DNA from: QYQD01 sp040755415
GTDB taxonomy: Bacteria > Desulfobacterota > QYQD01
Assembly: GCA_040755415.1 (NCBI GenBank)
Contig: JBFMAZ010000030.1
Coordinates: 1-36,642, forward strand
Direction: 5' to 3'
DNA length: 36,642 bases
Every line of letters begins with the position of its first letter. Position 1 is the stretch's first letter. The translations under genes were made by a program, and so were the position numbers. The notes beneath the pieces were generated by a model. It was not told the origin of the DNA, did not search any database, and saw only the letters and a program-made list of their open reading frames with translations. Of this stretch, positions 7,623-16,275 are shown in pieces.

Positions 7623-8054
7623 GTGGATCCTTCCGAACGCCGTCGCGAGAAGCGTCACGAGATCTATCATCCAATAAGAATTTTTATAGTTGATCCTGAG
7701 TGGGTGCAGTATGGCCTCCCGGCCAGGTATGATGGGTTTGTCAACAACCTGTCTATGGGTGGTATGTGCGTATATCTCCAGGAGGGTTATAATCCTTTGA
7801 ACATAGAAGATCTCCTGGGAAGACGGATCAAGGTAGAGATAAGCATCCCCTCCATGAGTCAGCGAATTTTTTTGCTGGGAGAAGTCCGGTGGGGGACACG
7901 TGCAGGACAGTCCAGGCATGTAATCATGCTGGGCATGCAATTCGTAGAGATGACGCGCTTCCACTTACAGAACATAGAAAAACTCCTGGCGGTCGATGCC
8001 AGAGACCATAATATGCTCTGGGATCTCTGGGATAGTCTCGGGATCGGTGAATAA
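7623..8054 (+). CDS. PilZ-domain protein (cyclic-di-GMP receptor type)
   Basis: The protein has 143 residues. PilZ domains bind cyclic-di-GMP through an RxxxR motif and a D/NxSxxG motif. Here both are present, as RREKRHEIYHPIR near the N-terminus and NNLSMGGM at about residues 41-48. The rest (VKVEISIPSM-like strand, GEVRWGTR, IMLGMQFVEM) fits the beta barrel. I placed the start at GTG 7623, five bases after GGAGG. TTG 7620 would leave almost no spacing and no in-frame ATG exists upstream. The MinD-like gene follows after 15 bases. Target and pathway are unknown, with motility or polarity control plausible from the neighbours. Confidence 0.85.
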   Translation: MDPSERRREKRHEIYHPIRIFIVDPEWVQYGLPARYDGFVNNLSMGGMCVYLQEGYNPLNIEDLLGRRIKVEISIPSMSQRIFLLGEVRWGTRAGQSRHVIMLGMQFVEMTRFHLQNIEKLLAVDARDHNMLWDLWDSLGIGE

Positions 8055-8069
8055 CGGGAGTTGTTAAAT

Positions 8070-9050
8070 ATGGTGCAGCATAAAATGTGGGCTATAGGAG
8101 GAGGAAAGGGCGGGGTGGGCAAAAGCGTCCTGACTCTGGCCCTGAGCATCTGGCTGGCCAAGCTGGGCAGGAAGGTAATAGTGGTTGACGCTGACCTGGG
8201 AGGGGCGAATCTCCACATTTTACTCGGCATACGTTATCCAAGCGTAACCCTCCAGGATTTTATCAGCAAGAAAGCGGATAAATTGGATGACGTCCTCATT
8301 GATACGCCCCACGAAAATCTGAAACTGATCTGTGGGGCTGATGACATGCTGAGCCTTGCCAATCCTAAATATACACAGAAGATAAGACTGCTTAACCAGC
8401 TAAATAACCTGCCCACTGATTTTGTTATTCTTGATCTGGGGGCAGGTACTTCGTATAACGTCCTGGATTTCTTCCTCTATGCGACAGGAAAGATTGCTGT
8501 ATTTACCCCCCAGGCTACTTCTCTTCAGAACGTTTATGGTTTCATCAAAAGCAGCCTTCTAAGGCGGTTATCGCGGGAATTCTCCCAAAACGAAACGCTT
8601 TCGTCCCTGATAACCAGGTTTGCCAGTGGCTCCGGAGAGGAAAAGATAAGCTCCATGAGTGAGTTAAAGCGTATCGTCCGGGAGTTCAGCGAAGAAGATT
8701 ATCTAAGACTCTGCCGGGTAACAGATAGCTTTGATATCAAGATCGTGGCCAATATGGTAAAAAGGGACAAAGACCGCGAGGCCTCCAAAGTGGTGCGAAC
8801 GGTCACAGAAAAGTATCTGGATATTCATCTAACCGATCTTGGCTTTGTGCAATATGATCCTGAGGTCGAGAGGTCGGTAAACAGAATGGTTCCATTTCTT
8901 TTAGATAACAGTAAGAGTCAGGCGGCCTTATCAATATATCAAATAGCTTATGAGATTCTAAGGGAGACTGCGGCAAGATCTGCCGGGAACGAGGGTATTC
9001 GTCCTGGTTCTCTGCATCCCAACCCGGCCTCTGCCGTAAGCCTGCCTTAA
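8070..9050 (+). CDS. MinD/ParA-superfamily ATPase, FlhG-like
   Basis: The protein has 326 residues. The deviant Walker A GGGKGGVGKSVLTL sits at about residues 9-22, followed by VVDADLGGANLH, the signature of the MinD/FlhG branch of P-loop ATPases that mark cell positions by ATP-dependent dimerisation. The VILDLGAGTSYN block is Walker B. The C-terminal part (DKDREASKVVRTVTEKYL, LGFVQYDPEVERSVNRMVPF) resembles FlhG/YlxH. A clear MinD amphipathic tail is not obvious. ATG 8070 has GGGAG nine bases upstream, and TTG 8061 is the only alternative. No flagellar genes are in the window, so assignment to flagellar number control is inferred only. Confidence 0.85.
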   Translation: MVQHKMWAIGGGKGGVGKSVLTLALSIWLAKLGRKVIVVDADLGGANLHILLGIRYPSVTLQDFISKKADKLDDVLIDTPHENLKLICGADDMLSLANPKYTQKIRLLNQLNNLPTDFVILDLGAGTSYNVLDFFLYATGKIAVFTPQATSLQNVYGFIKSSLLRRLSREFSQNETLSSLITRFASGSGEEKISSMSELKRIVREFSEEDYLRLCRVTDSFDIKIVANMVKRDKDREASKVVRTVTEKYLDIHLTDLGFVQYDPEVERSVNRMVPFLLDNSKSQAALSIYQIAYEILRETAARSAGNEGIRPGSLHPNPASAVSLP

Positions 9051-9167
9051 ATATATCCATGATCTCGAAGGGCCTGTATGGCGTGTATTTATGCCTCCTT
9101 ACGCTTAAACCCCTTTGTCAAAGGAGCCGATTATAAAAGAAACCGAAGGAACGGGGGACAATATGGT

Positions 9168-10052
9168 ATGCAATCGGGCAACGTTACGGATTATGCTAAA
9201 ATAAAAAAGATTCGCGAGGGTGTAAGGGCGATCGACACCCTGCCTACTATTCCGGTTACCCTTGAGAAGATTTTTTCTATCCTGGAGGATGAGAATAAGT
9301 CGGCGCGGGACTTGGAAAATATTATTAAATATGACCAGTCACTGAGCGCCAAGATCATCACTGTGGCCAATTCGGCCTTTTATGGTCTGCGTATGCAGGT
9401 CACCACAATCAGCCGGGCGGTAGTAGCCATCGGATTTACCGAGGTTAAGAATCTGGCTATGAGTGTGGCCTTAATGAATTTTTTTAAGACCAAAGTTAAG
9501 TTTCCGGGGTTTAGTGTGGATGGGTTCTGGTTACATTCCATTGGAGTGGGCATCGTATCGCGCATGATTGCCCGTATTACCGCTAATATTGACGCCGAGT
9601 CTTTATTTACCTGCGGCATTGTGCATGATATAGGCAGGGTAGCGCTTTGTGCCTATTTTCCGGAGGACTTCAGGTCCATACTGGACGTCAAAAATGAGGA
9701 AGATTGCTCCATGCTGGAAGCTGAAGAAAGGCATGGCCTTAAGCATACCCTTGTGGGCCGATGGTTAGCGGAAAAGTGGCAGTTCCCGGAGGCTTTTATC
9801 CAGGCTATTTCCTGCCATCACCATCCGTATGAACAAAAGACCTTCCTCCCGGCTGCCGGTATAGTGCAACTGGCAGACATTCTGGTACACCGGGCCGGCA
9901 TAGGAGAAGAACCCGATGATGGCTGGACATGTTCCGCTTCGTTGCTTAAGGATCTGGAATTAACCCAGGATTATGTTGCAGGTGTAGAAGAAGGACTCTG
10001 CTCCCTTAAGGACGTAATAAGGGAGACCTGGGGGTCGCTTATTTCTGTGTAA
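9168..10052 (+). CDS. HDOD-domain signalling protein
   Basis: The protein has about 294 residues. The HDOD core starts at IDTLPTIPVTLEKIFSILEDEN, with DYxLSAKII-like helices (KYDQSLSAKIITVANSAFYG) and the ISRAVVAIGFTEVKNLAMSV block typical of this family. Later it keeps HDIGRVALCAYFPEDF and CHHHP, so some HD-type residues remain. HDOD proteins are usually non-catalytic modules that link second-messenger or redox signals to behaviour. I chose ATG 9168, with GGGGG six to ten bases upstream. An ORF extension to 9078 reads basic, unrelated sequence. It follows the PilZ and MinD-like genes on the same strand, so these three probably act in one regulatory group. Confidence 0.85.
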   Translation: MQSGNVTDYAKIKKIREGVRAIDTLPTIPVTLEKIFSILEDENKSARDLENIIKYDQSLSAKIITVANSAFYGLRMQVTTISRAVVAIGFTEVKNLAMSVALMNFFKTKVKFPGFSVDGFWLHSIGVGIVSRMIARITANIDAESLFTCGIVHDIGRVALCAYFPEDFRSILDVKNEEDCSMLEAEERHGLKHTLVGRWLAEKWQFPEAFIQAISCHHHPYEQKTFLPAAGIVQLADILVHRAGIGEEPDDGWTCSASLLKDLELTQDYVAGVEEGLCSLKDVIRETWGSLISV

Positions 10053-10273
10053 GTTACTCTATAAGTTTACCCTCTTTTAAAGTAAGTTCATCTAATTCCG
10101 CTACCAGGGACCATCAATAATTTCAAATGCCAAAATCCAAAGTTCAAATAAAATCCAAATGAATAAATGGCAGATTTGAACTTTCAGCCTTCAATCTTGA
10201 GCTTTGAGCCTTTTGAAGTATAGGCCCCATTTTTTCTTGACGGATTTCGGTCCTGGCAGCTATATTCCATTTT

Positions 10274-10978
10274 ATGTCAGGTGATCAATCCAGGTCCTCT
10301 TTTGAAAAGCAGATCGAAGCCCTTACCGAGATCAGTAACGCCATTACCTCTGATAGATACATAGAGGATATCTTGCGTCTGATTGTTACGGTAACCGCTG
10401 AAGCTATGCACTCCAAGATCTGTTCGCTCTGGCTCCTCGATGAAAAGGATAAGACGTTAAGGCTGCGTGCCACCCAGAGTATTAGCCAGGAATATCTGAA
10501 AGAGCGCAGCCTGAAGCTTGGTGAAGGGATTGTGGGAAAGGTGGCAGCGACAAACGCCCCCCGCGCTGTCTATAACGTCCAGGAAGAAGAGGATTTTAAA
10601 GAGAAAGAACTGGCCAGAAGCGAAAATCTGGTATCTATGCTGAGTGTCCCCATGACCGTCAAAGGCCGCGTTATCGGGGTTATCAACTGCTATACGCCCT
10701 ATCCCCATCATTTTTCCGAGATCGAGAAGAAGGTCTTGATCGCCGTGGCTAATGAAGCGGCTATTGCCATTGAAAATACTGAATTGATGGTCCGGACTAG
10801 GGTGATTCAGGAGGAGCTGGAGGCTAGAAAACTTATCGAAAGGGCTAAAGATATATTGATAAAGAAGCGGGGCCTGTCCGGTGAAGACGCTTACCGCTGG
10901 ATACAGAGACGGAGCATGAATACACGGAAGACCATGCGGGAGATCGCTGAAGCCATTCTCCTGGCCGAAGAGGCTTAA
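10274..10978 (+). CDS. GAF-ANTAR transcription antiterminator-type regulator
   Basis: The protein has 234 residues. A GAF sensor domain spans about 10-170 (KLGEGIVGKVAATNAP, LSVPMTVKGRVIGVINCY, FSEIEKKVLIAVANEAAIAIEN). A coiled region leads into a C-terminal ANTAR domain (RKLIERAKDILIKKRGLSGEDAYRWIQRRSMNTRKTMREIAEAIL). ANTAR domains bind paired hairpins in nascent RNA and prevent termination, often in nitrogen-metabolism genes. It lies directly upstream of glnA on the same strand, separated by 222 bases that contain a sigma-54 promoter. What the GAF domain senses is unknown. The frame is intact and of normal length. Confidence 0.88.
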   Translation: MSGDQSRSSFEKQIEALTEISNAITSDRYIEDILRLIVTVTAEAMHSKICSLWLLDEKDKTLRLRATQSISQEYLKERSLKLGEGIVGKVAATNAPRAVYNVQEEEDFKEKELARSENLVSMLSVPMTVKGRVIGVINCYTPYPHHFSEIEKKVLIAVANEAAIAIENTELMVRTRVIQEELEARKLIERAKDILIKKRGLSGEDAYRWIQRRSMNTRKTMREIAEAILLAEEA

Positions 10979-11045
10979 AGACATAGTTTTTGAGGCGGCC
11001 TCATGGGTTTAAGATTTACAATTTTGTCGAACAATAGGGCCTATT

Positions 11046-11061
11046 TTTACAAAAATGTAAA
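11046..11061. promoter_or_regulatory. Palindromic operator candidate upstream of glnA
   Basis: TTTACA, four As, TGTAAA forms a perfect 6+6 dyad about 100 bases upstream of the predicted glnA transcription start. This is a typical distance for an enhancer-binding activator site, but the sequence does not match the NifA (TGT-N10-ACA) or NtrC consensus. Confidence 0.35.
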
Positions 11062-11138
11062 TAATATATGTGTGCCAGCCCGCCCGGTTATTTTTCTAAT
11101 CTTTTGAAATTGCTGGTTATTTTGCCACCGCCTTATTG

Positions 11139-11154
11139 TGGCATTATCCTTGCT
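11139..11154 (+). promoter_or_regulatory. Sigma-54 (-24/-12) promoter of glnA
   Basis: TGGCATTATCCTTGCT matches TGGCACG-N4-TTGCW with exact GG-N10-GC spacing. Transcription should start near 11165, giving a 36-base leader to the glnA ATG at 11201. RpoN-dependent glnA is well known. The likely activator is an enhancer-binding protein such as the NifA-like one encoded convergently. Confidence 0.8.
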
Positions 11155-11200
11155 CATTAGCCTGTAATAAATTTGATTTTGAAACTAAGGAGGATTAGTA

Positions 11201-12538
11201 ATGTCTTGTCAAACATGTCAAACTGCAGAAGACGTCTTGCGCATCGTAAAAGACAAGGACGTCAGTTTCATCCAGATTTGGTTTACTGATGTAATCGGTG
11301 TACTTAAGAGTTTTTCTATCACACCGTCGGAGCTCGAAGAGGCCATGACCGAAGGCATGGGCTTTGATGGTTCGTCCATCGAAGGTTTTGCCCGGATTGA
11401 AGAAAGCGATATGATTGCCAAGCCGGATCCCGCCACGTTCGAGTTTCTTCCCTGGAGACCACAGGATAGACCTACGGCCCGGATGTTCTGCGACATACTG
11501 GAGCCGGATGGCAGCCCGTATACAGGCGACCCGCGATACGCGCTAAAGCGGGCCCTCAAACAGGCCGCGGACAAAGGGTATACCTTTTATGCCGGGCCGG
11601 AGCTGGAATTTTTTTACTTCGAGTCCAGTAAAGAGCCAAAGATAATCGATCAGGGCGGGTATTTTGATGCACCACCGCTTGACCTGGCAAACGACCTCCG
11701 TCGGGCAACCATATTTACATTGCAGAAGATGGGTATCCAGGTTGAATACAGCCACCATGAGGTAGCCCCGAGCCAGCATGAGATCGACCTCCGTTACGAT
11801 GAAGGCCTGCGTATGGCCGACAAGACCATGACCTACCGCATTGCAGTGAAGGAAACGGCCCGTTCCATGGGATATTATGCTACTTTTATGCCTAAGCCTA
11901 TTTTTGGTATAAATGGCAGCGGGATGCATTGCCATCAGTCCCTTTTCATGGGGTCCAAGAATGCCTTCCATGATGCCAGCGACAAATACCACTTATCTGA
12001 TACCGCCAAGCATTATATTGCGGGGATACTGACGCACGCCCGGGAGATTATCGCCGTGACCAATCAGTGGGTGAATTCTTATAAGCGGCTGGTGCCCGGT
12101 TATGAGGCCCCGGTTTATATCGCCTGGGCCCGTCGCAATCGTTCCACCATGGTGCGTGTGCCCATGTACAAGCCTGGTAAGGAGCAGGCCACCAGGATTG
12201 AGTTCCGCGCCCCTGACCCGGGCTGCAATCCATACCTGGCCTTTGCGGTAATGCTGATGGCCGGCCTGGAGGGTATAGATAAAAAGTATCCTCTGCCGGA
12301 TCCAGTAGAAGAGGATGTCTATCATATGACGCCGGCCAGAAGGGCTGAGCTGGGCATTAAATCCCTGCCCGACAATCTCTTCGAAGCTGTCCAGGAGATG
12401 GAAAAGAGCGAGGTGGCCCGTAAGGCCTTGGGGGATCATATCTTTAACAAGTTCATAGATAATAAGAAGATCGAGTGGGATATGTACCGCACCCATGTCA
12501 GTCAGTATGAGATAGACAGGTATCTGCCAATACTCTAA
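11201..12538 (+). CDS. glnA: Type I glutamine synthetase
   Basis: The protein has 445 residues. It makes glutamine from glutamate, ammonia and ATP in a dodecamer. The beta-grasp domain includes GFDGSSIEGFARIEESDM, and the catalytic domain has AGPELEFFYF, EVAPSQHEIDLRYD, FGINGSGMHCHQSLF and FRAPDPGCNPYLAFAVMLMAG, all diagnostic. The tail (NLFEAVQEMEKSEVARKALGDH) lacks the adenylylation-loop motif NLYDLPPEE, and the length is that of the GSI-alpha type. Control is therefore likely transcriptional or by feedback rather than by GlnE. The ATG has AAGGAGGA just upstream. It is preceded by a sigma-54 promoter and followed by a strong terminator. Confidence 0.97.
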   Translation: MSCQTCQTAEDVLRIVKDKDVSFIQIWFTDVIGVLKSFSITPSELEEAMTEGMGFDGSSIEGFARIEESDMIAKPDPATFEFLPWRPQDRPTARMFCDILEPDGSPYTGDPRYALKRALKQAADKGYTFYAGPELEFFYFESSKEPKIIDQGGYFDAPPLDLANDLRRATIFTLQKMGIQVEYSHHEVAPSQHEIDLRYDEGLRMADKTMTYRIAVKETARSMGYYATFMPKPIFGINGSGMHCHQSLFMGSKNAFHDASDKYHLSDTAKHYIAGILTHAREIIAVTNQWVNSYKRLVPGYEAPVYIAWARRNRSTMVRVPMYKPGKEQATRIEFRAPDPGCNPYLAFAVMLMAGLEGIDKKYPLPDPVEEDVYHMTPARRAELGIKSLPDNLFEAVQEMEKSEVARKALGDHIFNKFIDNKKIEWDMYRTHVSQYEIDRYLPIL

Positions 12539-12565
12539 TTATACGTTAGTTACGGTACATTCGTA

Positions 12566-12604
12566 GCAAAGGGCGGCCTAAGAGGGCCGCCCTTTGCAGT
12601 TTTT
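12566..12604 (+). terminator. Rho-independent terminator of glnA
   Basis: A perfect 13-bp stem (12566-12578 with 12585-12597, GCAAAGGGCGGCC type), a 6-base loop, then AG and five Ts. It lies between glnA and the convergent activator gene. Confidence 0.9.
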
Positions 12605-12644
12605 GGATAAAAGTCCTCAGGCACAGCGGCATGTTAACGGCGGT

Positions 12645-14195
12645 TCAGCCGATCTTATATTGTCCGGGGTCCAGCTCATACTTGTGAATCTTGTAATTGA
12701 GAATACGCAGGCTCGTATCCAGATACTGCGCCGCCTTGGACTGGTTCCCTTTGGTCTCTTTCAATGCCTCTATGATCATCTCTTTCTCGGTATTTTCCAC
12801 TGCTTCGGCCAGGGATAGGCGAATGCGGGTCCTGGAACTGCCTGGCGTCTGCAGAGTGGGGGGGAGATGATAACTTTTTATGGCCTCTTCGTCACAGACC
12901 AGGACAGCCCTTTCGATGCAGTTCTGGAGCTCCCGAACGTTACCCGGCCAGTGGTATTGCATGAGCATGTCAATAGCCGGGGTGGAAATACGGCGTATCT
13001 TTTTATCATTTTCGCGGCAGAACCTTTCCAGGAAATGTTCGGCGAGCAGTAGGATATCAGTCCTGCGTTCCCTTAAGGGCGGCATGTGAATCGGAAATAC
13101 ATTCAGGCGATAATAAAGATCTTCCCGGAAGGTCCCGTTTCTAAGGGCCTGTTCGAGATCCTTATTGGTGGCGGCAATTATACGGACATCACAGCGGACG
13201 GTTTCAGTACTCCCTAACCGCTCGAATTCATGCTCCTGGATGACGCGCAGCAGCTTGACCTGAACATTCTGGCTGAGTTCGCCTACCTCGTCCAGAAACA
13301 GGGTACCGCCTTCGGCCAGCTCGAAACGGCCCTTCTTTTGCTGGATTGCGCCGGTAAAGGCCCCTTTTTCATGGCCAAACAGTTCACTCTCCACAAGGGT
13401 TTCAGGCAGGGCAGAGCAATTGACCTTAATAAACGGCTTATGGGCCCGGCGGCTGTTATAGTGGATGGCATGGGCCACCAGTTCCTTGCCGGTGCCGCTT
13501 TCTCCCCGGATGAGAACGGTGACATTACTTCCGGCTACCCGGGAGATCATCTCGTAGACCTCTTTCATCCGGCTGCTGTTCCCTATGATATGAGAGATAC
13601 TGTATTTGTCGGTAAGCCGCTGCCTTAACTCCAGATTTTCATTGATCAGGAGCTCCTTTTCTTTCTCCATCGTCTGTATTTTGATTACTGTCTGGGCAAT
13701 CAGGGAGGAAATGATGGTTAGAAGCCTCAGGTCTTCATCTAACGAGACGTCTGTCTGGAAGAGCCTGTCCACACTTAGGGCCCCTACCGTTTTCTGGGCG
13801 GCTTTTATTGGTACACAAATAAAGGAGATGTCCTGTTTGGCCAGATCGCCGCGGGAGCGGGTTCGATTGAGAAATAAAGGCTCTTTGCTGATCCTGGGGA
13901 CAACCATGGGTTGGCCGGATTCTACCACCTTGCCGGTAATCCCTTCCCCTAGTTTGTATCTGCCCCTCTTCCGGGCCTCGGCAGTCAAGCCATGTGCTAC
14001 TTCAATCTGAAGTTCGGAGGCCACAGGATTGAGAATGGTAATGGTACTCCTGGTCATACCCAATTTTTTTGCCAGTATGTCGAGGGTCTTATGCAGAGAG
14101 GCCCTCAGGTCCAGAGAGGTGCCTAAGGCCTTGGCAATCTCGTAGAGGCAGGTAAGCTCCCCTATCTCACGACTTTTTTCTTTGCGGTAGACCAT
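12645..14195 (-). CDS. NifA-like sigma-54 activator (GAF-AAA+-HTH)
   Basis: The protein has 516 residues. The GAF domain (about 10-175) contains LGEGITGKVVESGQPMVVP and FICVPIKAAQKTVGALSVDR. The AAA+ domain has Walker A GESGTGKE (about 232-239), the sigma-54-contacting GAFTGA loop (278-283), Walker B GGTLFLDEVGE (296-306) and FREDLYYRLNVFPIHMPPLRER. A Fis-type helix-turn-helix ends the protein (NQSKAAQYLDTSLRILNYKIHKY). The GAF plus this HTH is the NifA arrangement, but no nif structural genes are present and the Cys cluster of oxygen-sensitive NifA is absent. A role in activating glnA or other nitrogen genes is inferred. It is downstream of and co-oriented with the glutamate synthase operon (99-base gap). 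A broken paralogue lies at 31423-32441. Confidence 0.92.
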   Translation of the reverse strand: MVYRKEKSREIGELTCLYEIAKALGTSLDLRASLHKTLDILAKKLGMTRSTITILNPVASELQIEVAHGLTAEARKRGRYKLGEGITGKVVESGQPMVVPRISKEPLFLNRTRSRGDLAKQDISFICVPIKAAQKTVGALSVDRLFQTDVSLDEDLRLLTIISSLIAQTVIKIQTMEKEKELLINENLELRQRLTDKYSISHIIGNSSRMKEVYEMISRVAGSNVTVLIRGESGTGKELVAHAIHYNSRRAHKPFIKVNCSALPETLVESELFGHEKGAFTGAIQQKKGRFELAEGGTLFLDEVGELSQNVQVKLLRVIQEHEFERLGSTETVRCDVRIIAATNKDLEQALRNGTFREDLYYRLNVFPIHMPPLRERRTDILLLAEHFLERFCRENDKKIRRISTPAIDMLMQYHWPGNVRELQNCIERAVLVCDEEAIKSYHLPPTLQTPGSSRTRIRLSLAEAVENTEKEMIIEALKETKGNQSKAAQYLDTSLRILNYKIHKYELDPGQYKIG

Positions 14196-14294
14196 CGTTT
14201 GCGCCGGACTCGCTAAGCGTTCAGCCTTTTGCTATCAGCACGTTTAGACCCGCGCTCCTATCCTGCTGAGAGCTGACAACTGAGCGCCGACCGC

Positions 14295-15032
14295 TTAGTA
14301 TGCGTACATGTTCCCATAGGGTCGATGTGAGAAAGGGACTACTTTCTTGAACGGTACAGATAACACCTTTCGGAGATCGATATTCAGGTCGTCGCAGTAT
14401 TCTTTAAGACACATTTTAAGATTTTTTTGGTCCTTGCTGTCTAACTCTCTGGGAATTAGCCCAAATCCCAATTGATGAGGATCCACCTCCCCCCGTACAT
14501 ATATAACTCCGCCGTGCATACCGGTGCCCATAAAGATACCCGCTATGGGTTTAGTTGCATCCAGGCTGAACATGCCCAGGAGGATGATTACTCCTCCGGC
14601 CATGTATTCACCCAGAAAATCGCCGGCCTTTCCGCCGATAACGATCACGGGGATTTTATCCTGATAGGACTTCATGTGAATACCGACGCGGTAGCCAACG
14701 TCGCCTTTGATGTGAATCCTCCCGCCCCTCATACCGTAGCCTACAACATCTCCAGCCATACCTTCAACGACAATTTTGCCGTCGTCCATGGTGTTGCCCA
14801 CGCCGTCCTGGGCATTGCCGTGAAGAACGACGTGTGGTCCCTTCATGAAGGCCCCCAGGTCCTGTCCTGGAACACCATAGACCTCCATGCTGATTTTTTT
14901 ACTTATGCCATCTGCGATGTAACGCTGGCCGTTGACATTTCTCAGGATAAATTTTTTCTCTCCATTCCCTACAGCCTTTCTTATTATATTGTTTAAATCT
15001 TTATAGTAAATTCCTTGCGCATTGATTTCCAT
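14295..15032 (-). CDS. Glutamate synthase GXGXG-domain subunit
   Basis: The protein has about 245 residues and corresponds to the C-terminal beta-helix domain of the bacterial GltB large subunit. It is seen as repeated G-rich turns (GKIVVEGMAGDVVGYGMRGGRIHIKGDVGYRVG, VIVIGGKAGDFLGEYMAGG). This domain is structural and supports the ammonia tunnel between amidotransferase and FMN sites. As a separate protein it is typical of split, archaeal-style glutamate synthases. I prefer ATG 15032 (MEINAQGIYYKDLN). ATG 15056, immediately after the previous gene, is possible but has no ribosome site. It is the last gene of the five-gene operon. Confidence 0.88.
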   Translation of the reverse strand: MEINAQGIYYKDLNNIIRKAVGNGEKKFILRNVNGQRYIADGISKKISMEVYGVPGQDLGAFMKGPHVVLHGNAQDGVGNTMDDGKIVVEGMAGDVVGYGMRGGRIHIKGDVGYRVGIHMKSYQDKIPVIVIGGKAGDFLGEYMAGGVIILLGMFSLDATKPIAGIFMGTGMHGGVIYVRGEVDPHQLGFGLIPRELDSKDQKNLKMCLKEYCDDLNIDLRKVLSVPFKKVVPFSHRPYGNMYAY

Positions 15033-15062
15033 AGGGTTCTCTGCCTTATCTCTCATAAAAAA

Positions 15063-16211
15063 TTACCATGCCCTGGCACAGGCCGGGCCTAACCTGGCCT
15101 GCTTTTTTGCCGTGGAAGTACTTTTATTCATGGTTGCGATAACTGGCTCTCCGGCCTTGGGTGCCCAGACCTTTTCCGGATCAGGGCAGATAGCCCGGAT
15201 AGCCGATTCTTCGCTGGCCATATAGACGGTGTCCCCTTTTGTAGCGGCGACCAGGGGTCTAAGTTTTATACGATCGTTAAGTCCTACGAGGCCGCCGTTA
15301 TACGCAAAGAGGACGGCAAACGGGCCGTTGAGCATGGCGCTGCCGTAAACCATACGAATAGCGGTGAGGAGTTTCTTTGTTTCTTCATCCATGCGGTCGA
15401 TTTCCTGCCAGAAGGGCGGGGCAAAGACCTTGCAGGCTATTTCAATAGGCAATCCCTGTTTGCGAATGAGGAGGTCAAGGAGATAAGCCACCACCTCGGT
15501 ATCTGTAAGCAGGGTACAATGGTAGCCGAACATCTCCAGATACCGCTTATTGATGCCGTAGGAAGAAATCTCTCCGTTATGCACGATTGACCAGTCCAGG
15601 ATAGTAAAGGGGTGGGCTCCTCCCCACCATCCCGGGGTATTGGTCGGGAACCGGTTGTGGGCCGTCCAGATATAGCCGGCGTATTCGTCGAGGCGGTAAA
15701 AGTCGGCGACATCCTCCGGGAACCCCACGCCCTTAAAGGCCCCCATATTCTTGCCGCTGGAAAAGATATACGCCCCGCTGACCTCCCGGTTTACGCTCAT
15801 TACTACCCGAACTATGTAATCATCATCGCTCAAGCCGGGCCAGCGACACGCCGTGCCGCTGTCTTTTGATGGTTCGACAAAGTAGCGGCGCAGTATAGGG
15901 GGGTCGGTAATATACTTATTGGGACGCGTCGGAATCTTCTCCTGATGCACGATAGAGACGGTCTGGGTTAAAAAATCTTCCGCAGCATGGAGGGCATTCA
16001 GGTTGTCAGCCATGATGTGGATGGCATAATAGTCCTTAAAATCAGGATAGATACCATAAGCGGCGAAGCCGCCGCCGAGCCCGTTCCCCCGGTCATGCTG
16101 GCAGGCTATGGAGCAGATTATGCTGTCACCCTTGATCCGCTCGCCGTTTTTATTTATGATTCCGGAAAGCCCGCACCCGGAAATATCCTTTTGATAATTC
16201 CAACTACCCAT
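15063..16211 (-). CDS. Glutamate synthase class II amidotransferase subunit
   Basis: The protein has about 382 residues. The N-terminal-nucleophile glutaminase domain releases ammonia from glutamine. The catalytic Cys is C13 in YQKDISGCGLSGI, implying removal of a 12-residue propeptide as in GltB. Other family blocks are HNRFPTNTPGWWGGAHPF and WSIVHNGEISSYG, which build the glutamine pocket, followed by LLTDTEVVAYLLD. I chose ATG 16211 (ACGGAG nine bases upstream). A longer frame begins at a GTG overlapping the preceding gene and would push the Cys to position 37. It stands alone rather than fused to the FMN domain, so GOGAT must assemble from separate subunits. Confidence 0.88.
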   Translation of the reverse strand: MGSWNYQKDISGCGLSGIINKNGERIKGDSIICSIACQHDRGNGLGGGFAAYGIYPDFKDYYAIHIMADNLNALHAAEDFLTQTVSIVHQEKIPTRPNKYITDPPILRRYFVEPSKDSGTACRWPGLSDDDYIVRVVMSVNREVSGAYIFSSGKNMGAFKGVGFPEDVADFYRLDEYAGYIWTAHNRFPTNTPGWWGGAHPFTILDWSIVHNGEISSYGINKRYLEMFGYHCTLLTDTEVVAYLLDLLIRKQGLPIEIACKVFAPPFWQEIDRMDEETKKLLTAIRMVYGSAMLNGPFAVLFAYNGGLVGLNDRIKLRPLVAATKGDTVYMASEESAIRAICPDPEKVWAPKAGEPVIATMNKSTSTAKKQARLGPACARAW

Positions 16212-16275
16212 GTTTGTTGACTCCGTGCGGATTACAAGTATGTTATGGCTCACTATCGTACATATAATTTTGTTA

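Noticed and set aside
10979..11138. ANTAR target hairpins in the glnA leader
   Set aside because: A small TGAGG/CCTCA hairpin exists near 10993, but no paired hexaloop stems with the required A1/G4 loop bases are visible.
12594..14010. Several plus-strand ORFs opposite the NifA-like gene
   Set aside because: They are antisense shadows with no family resemblance or ribosome sites.
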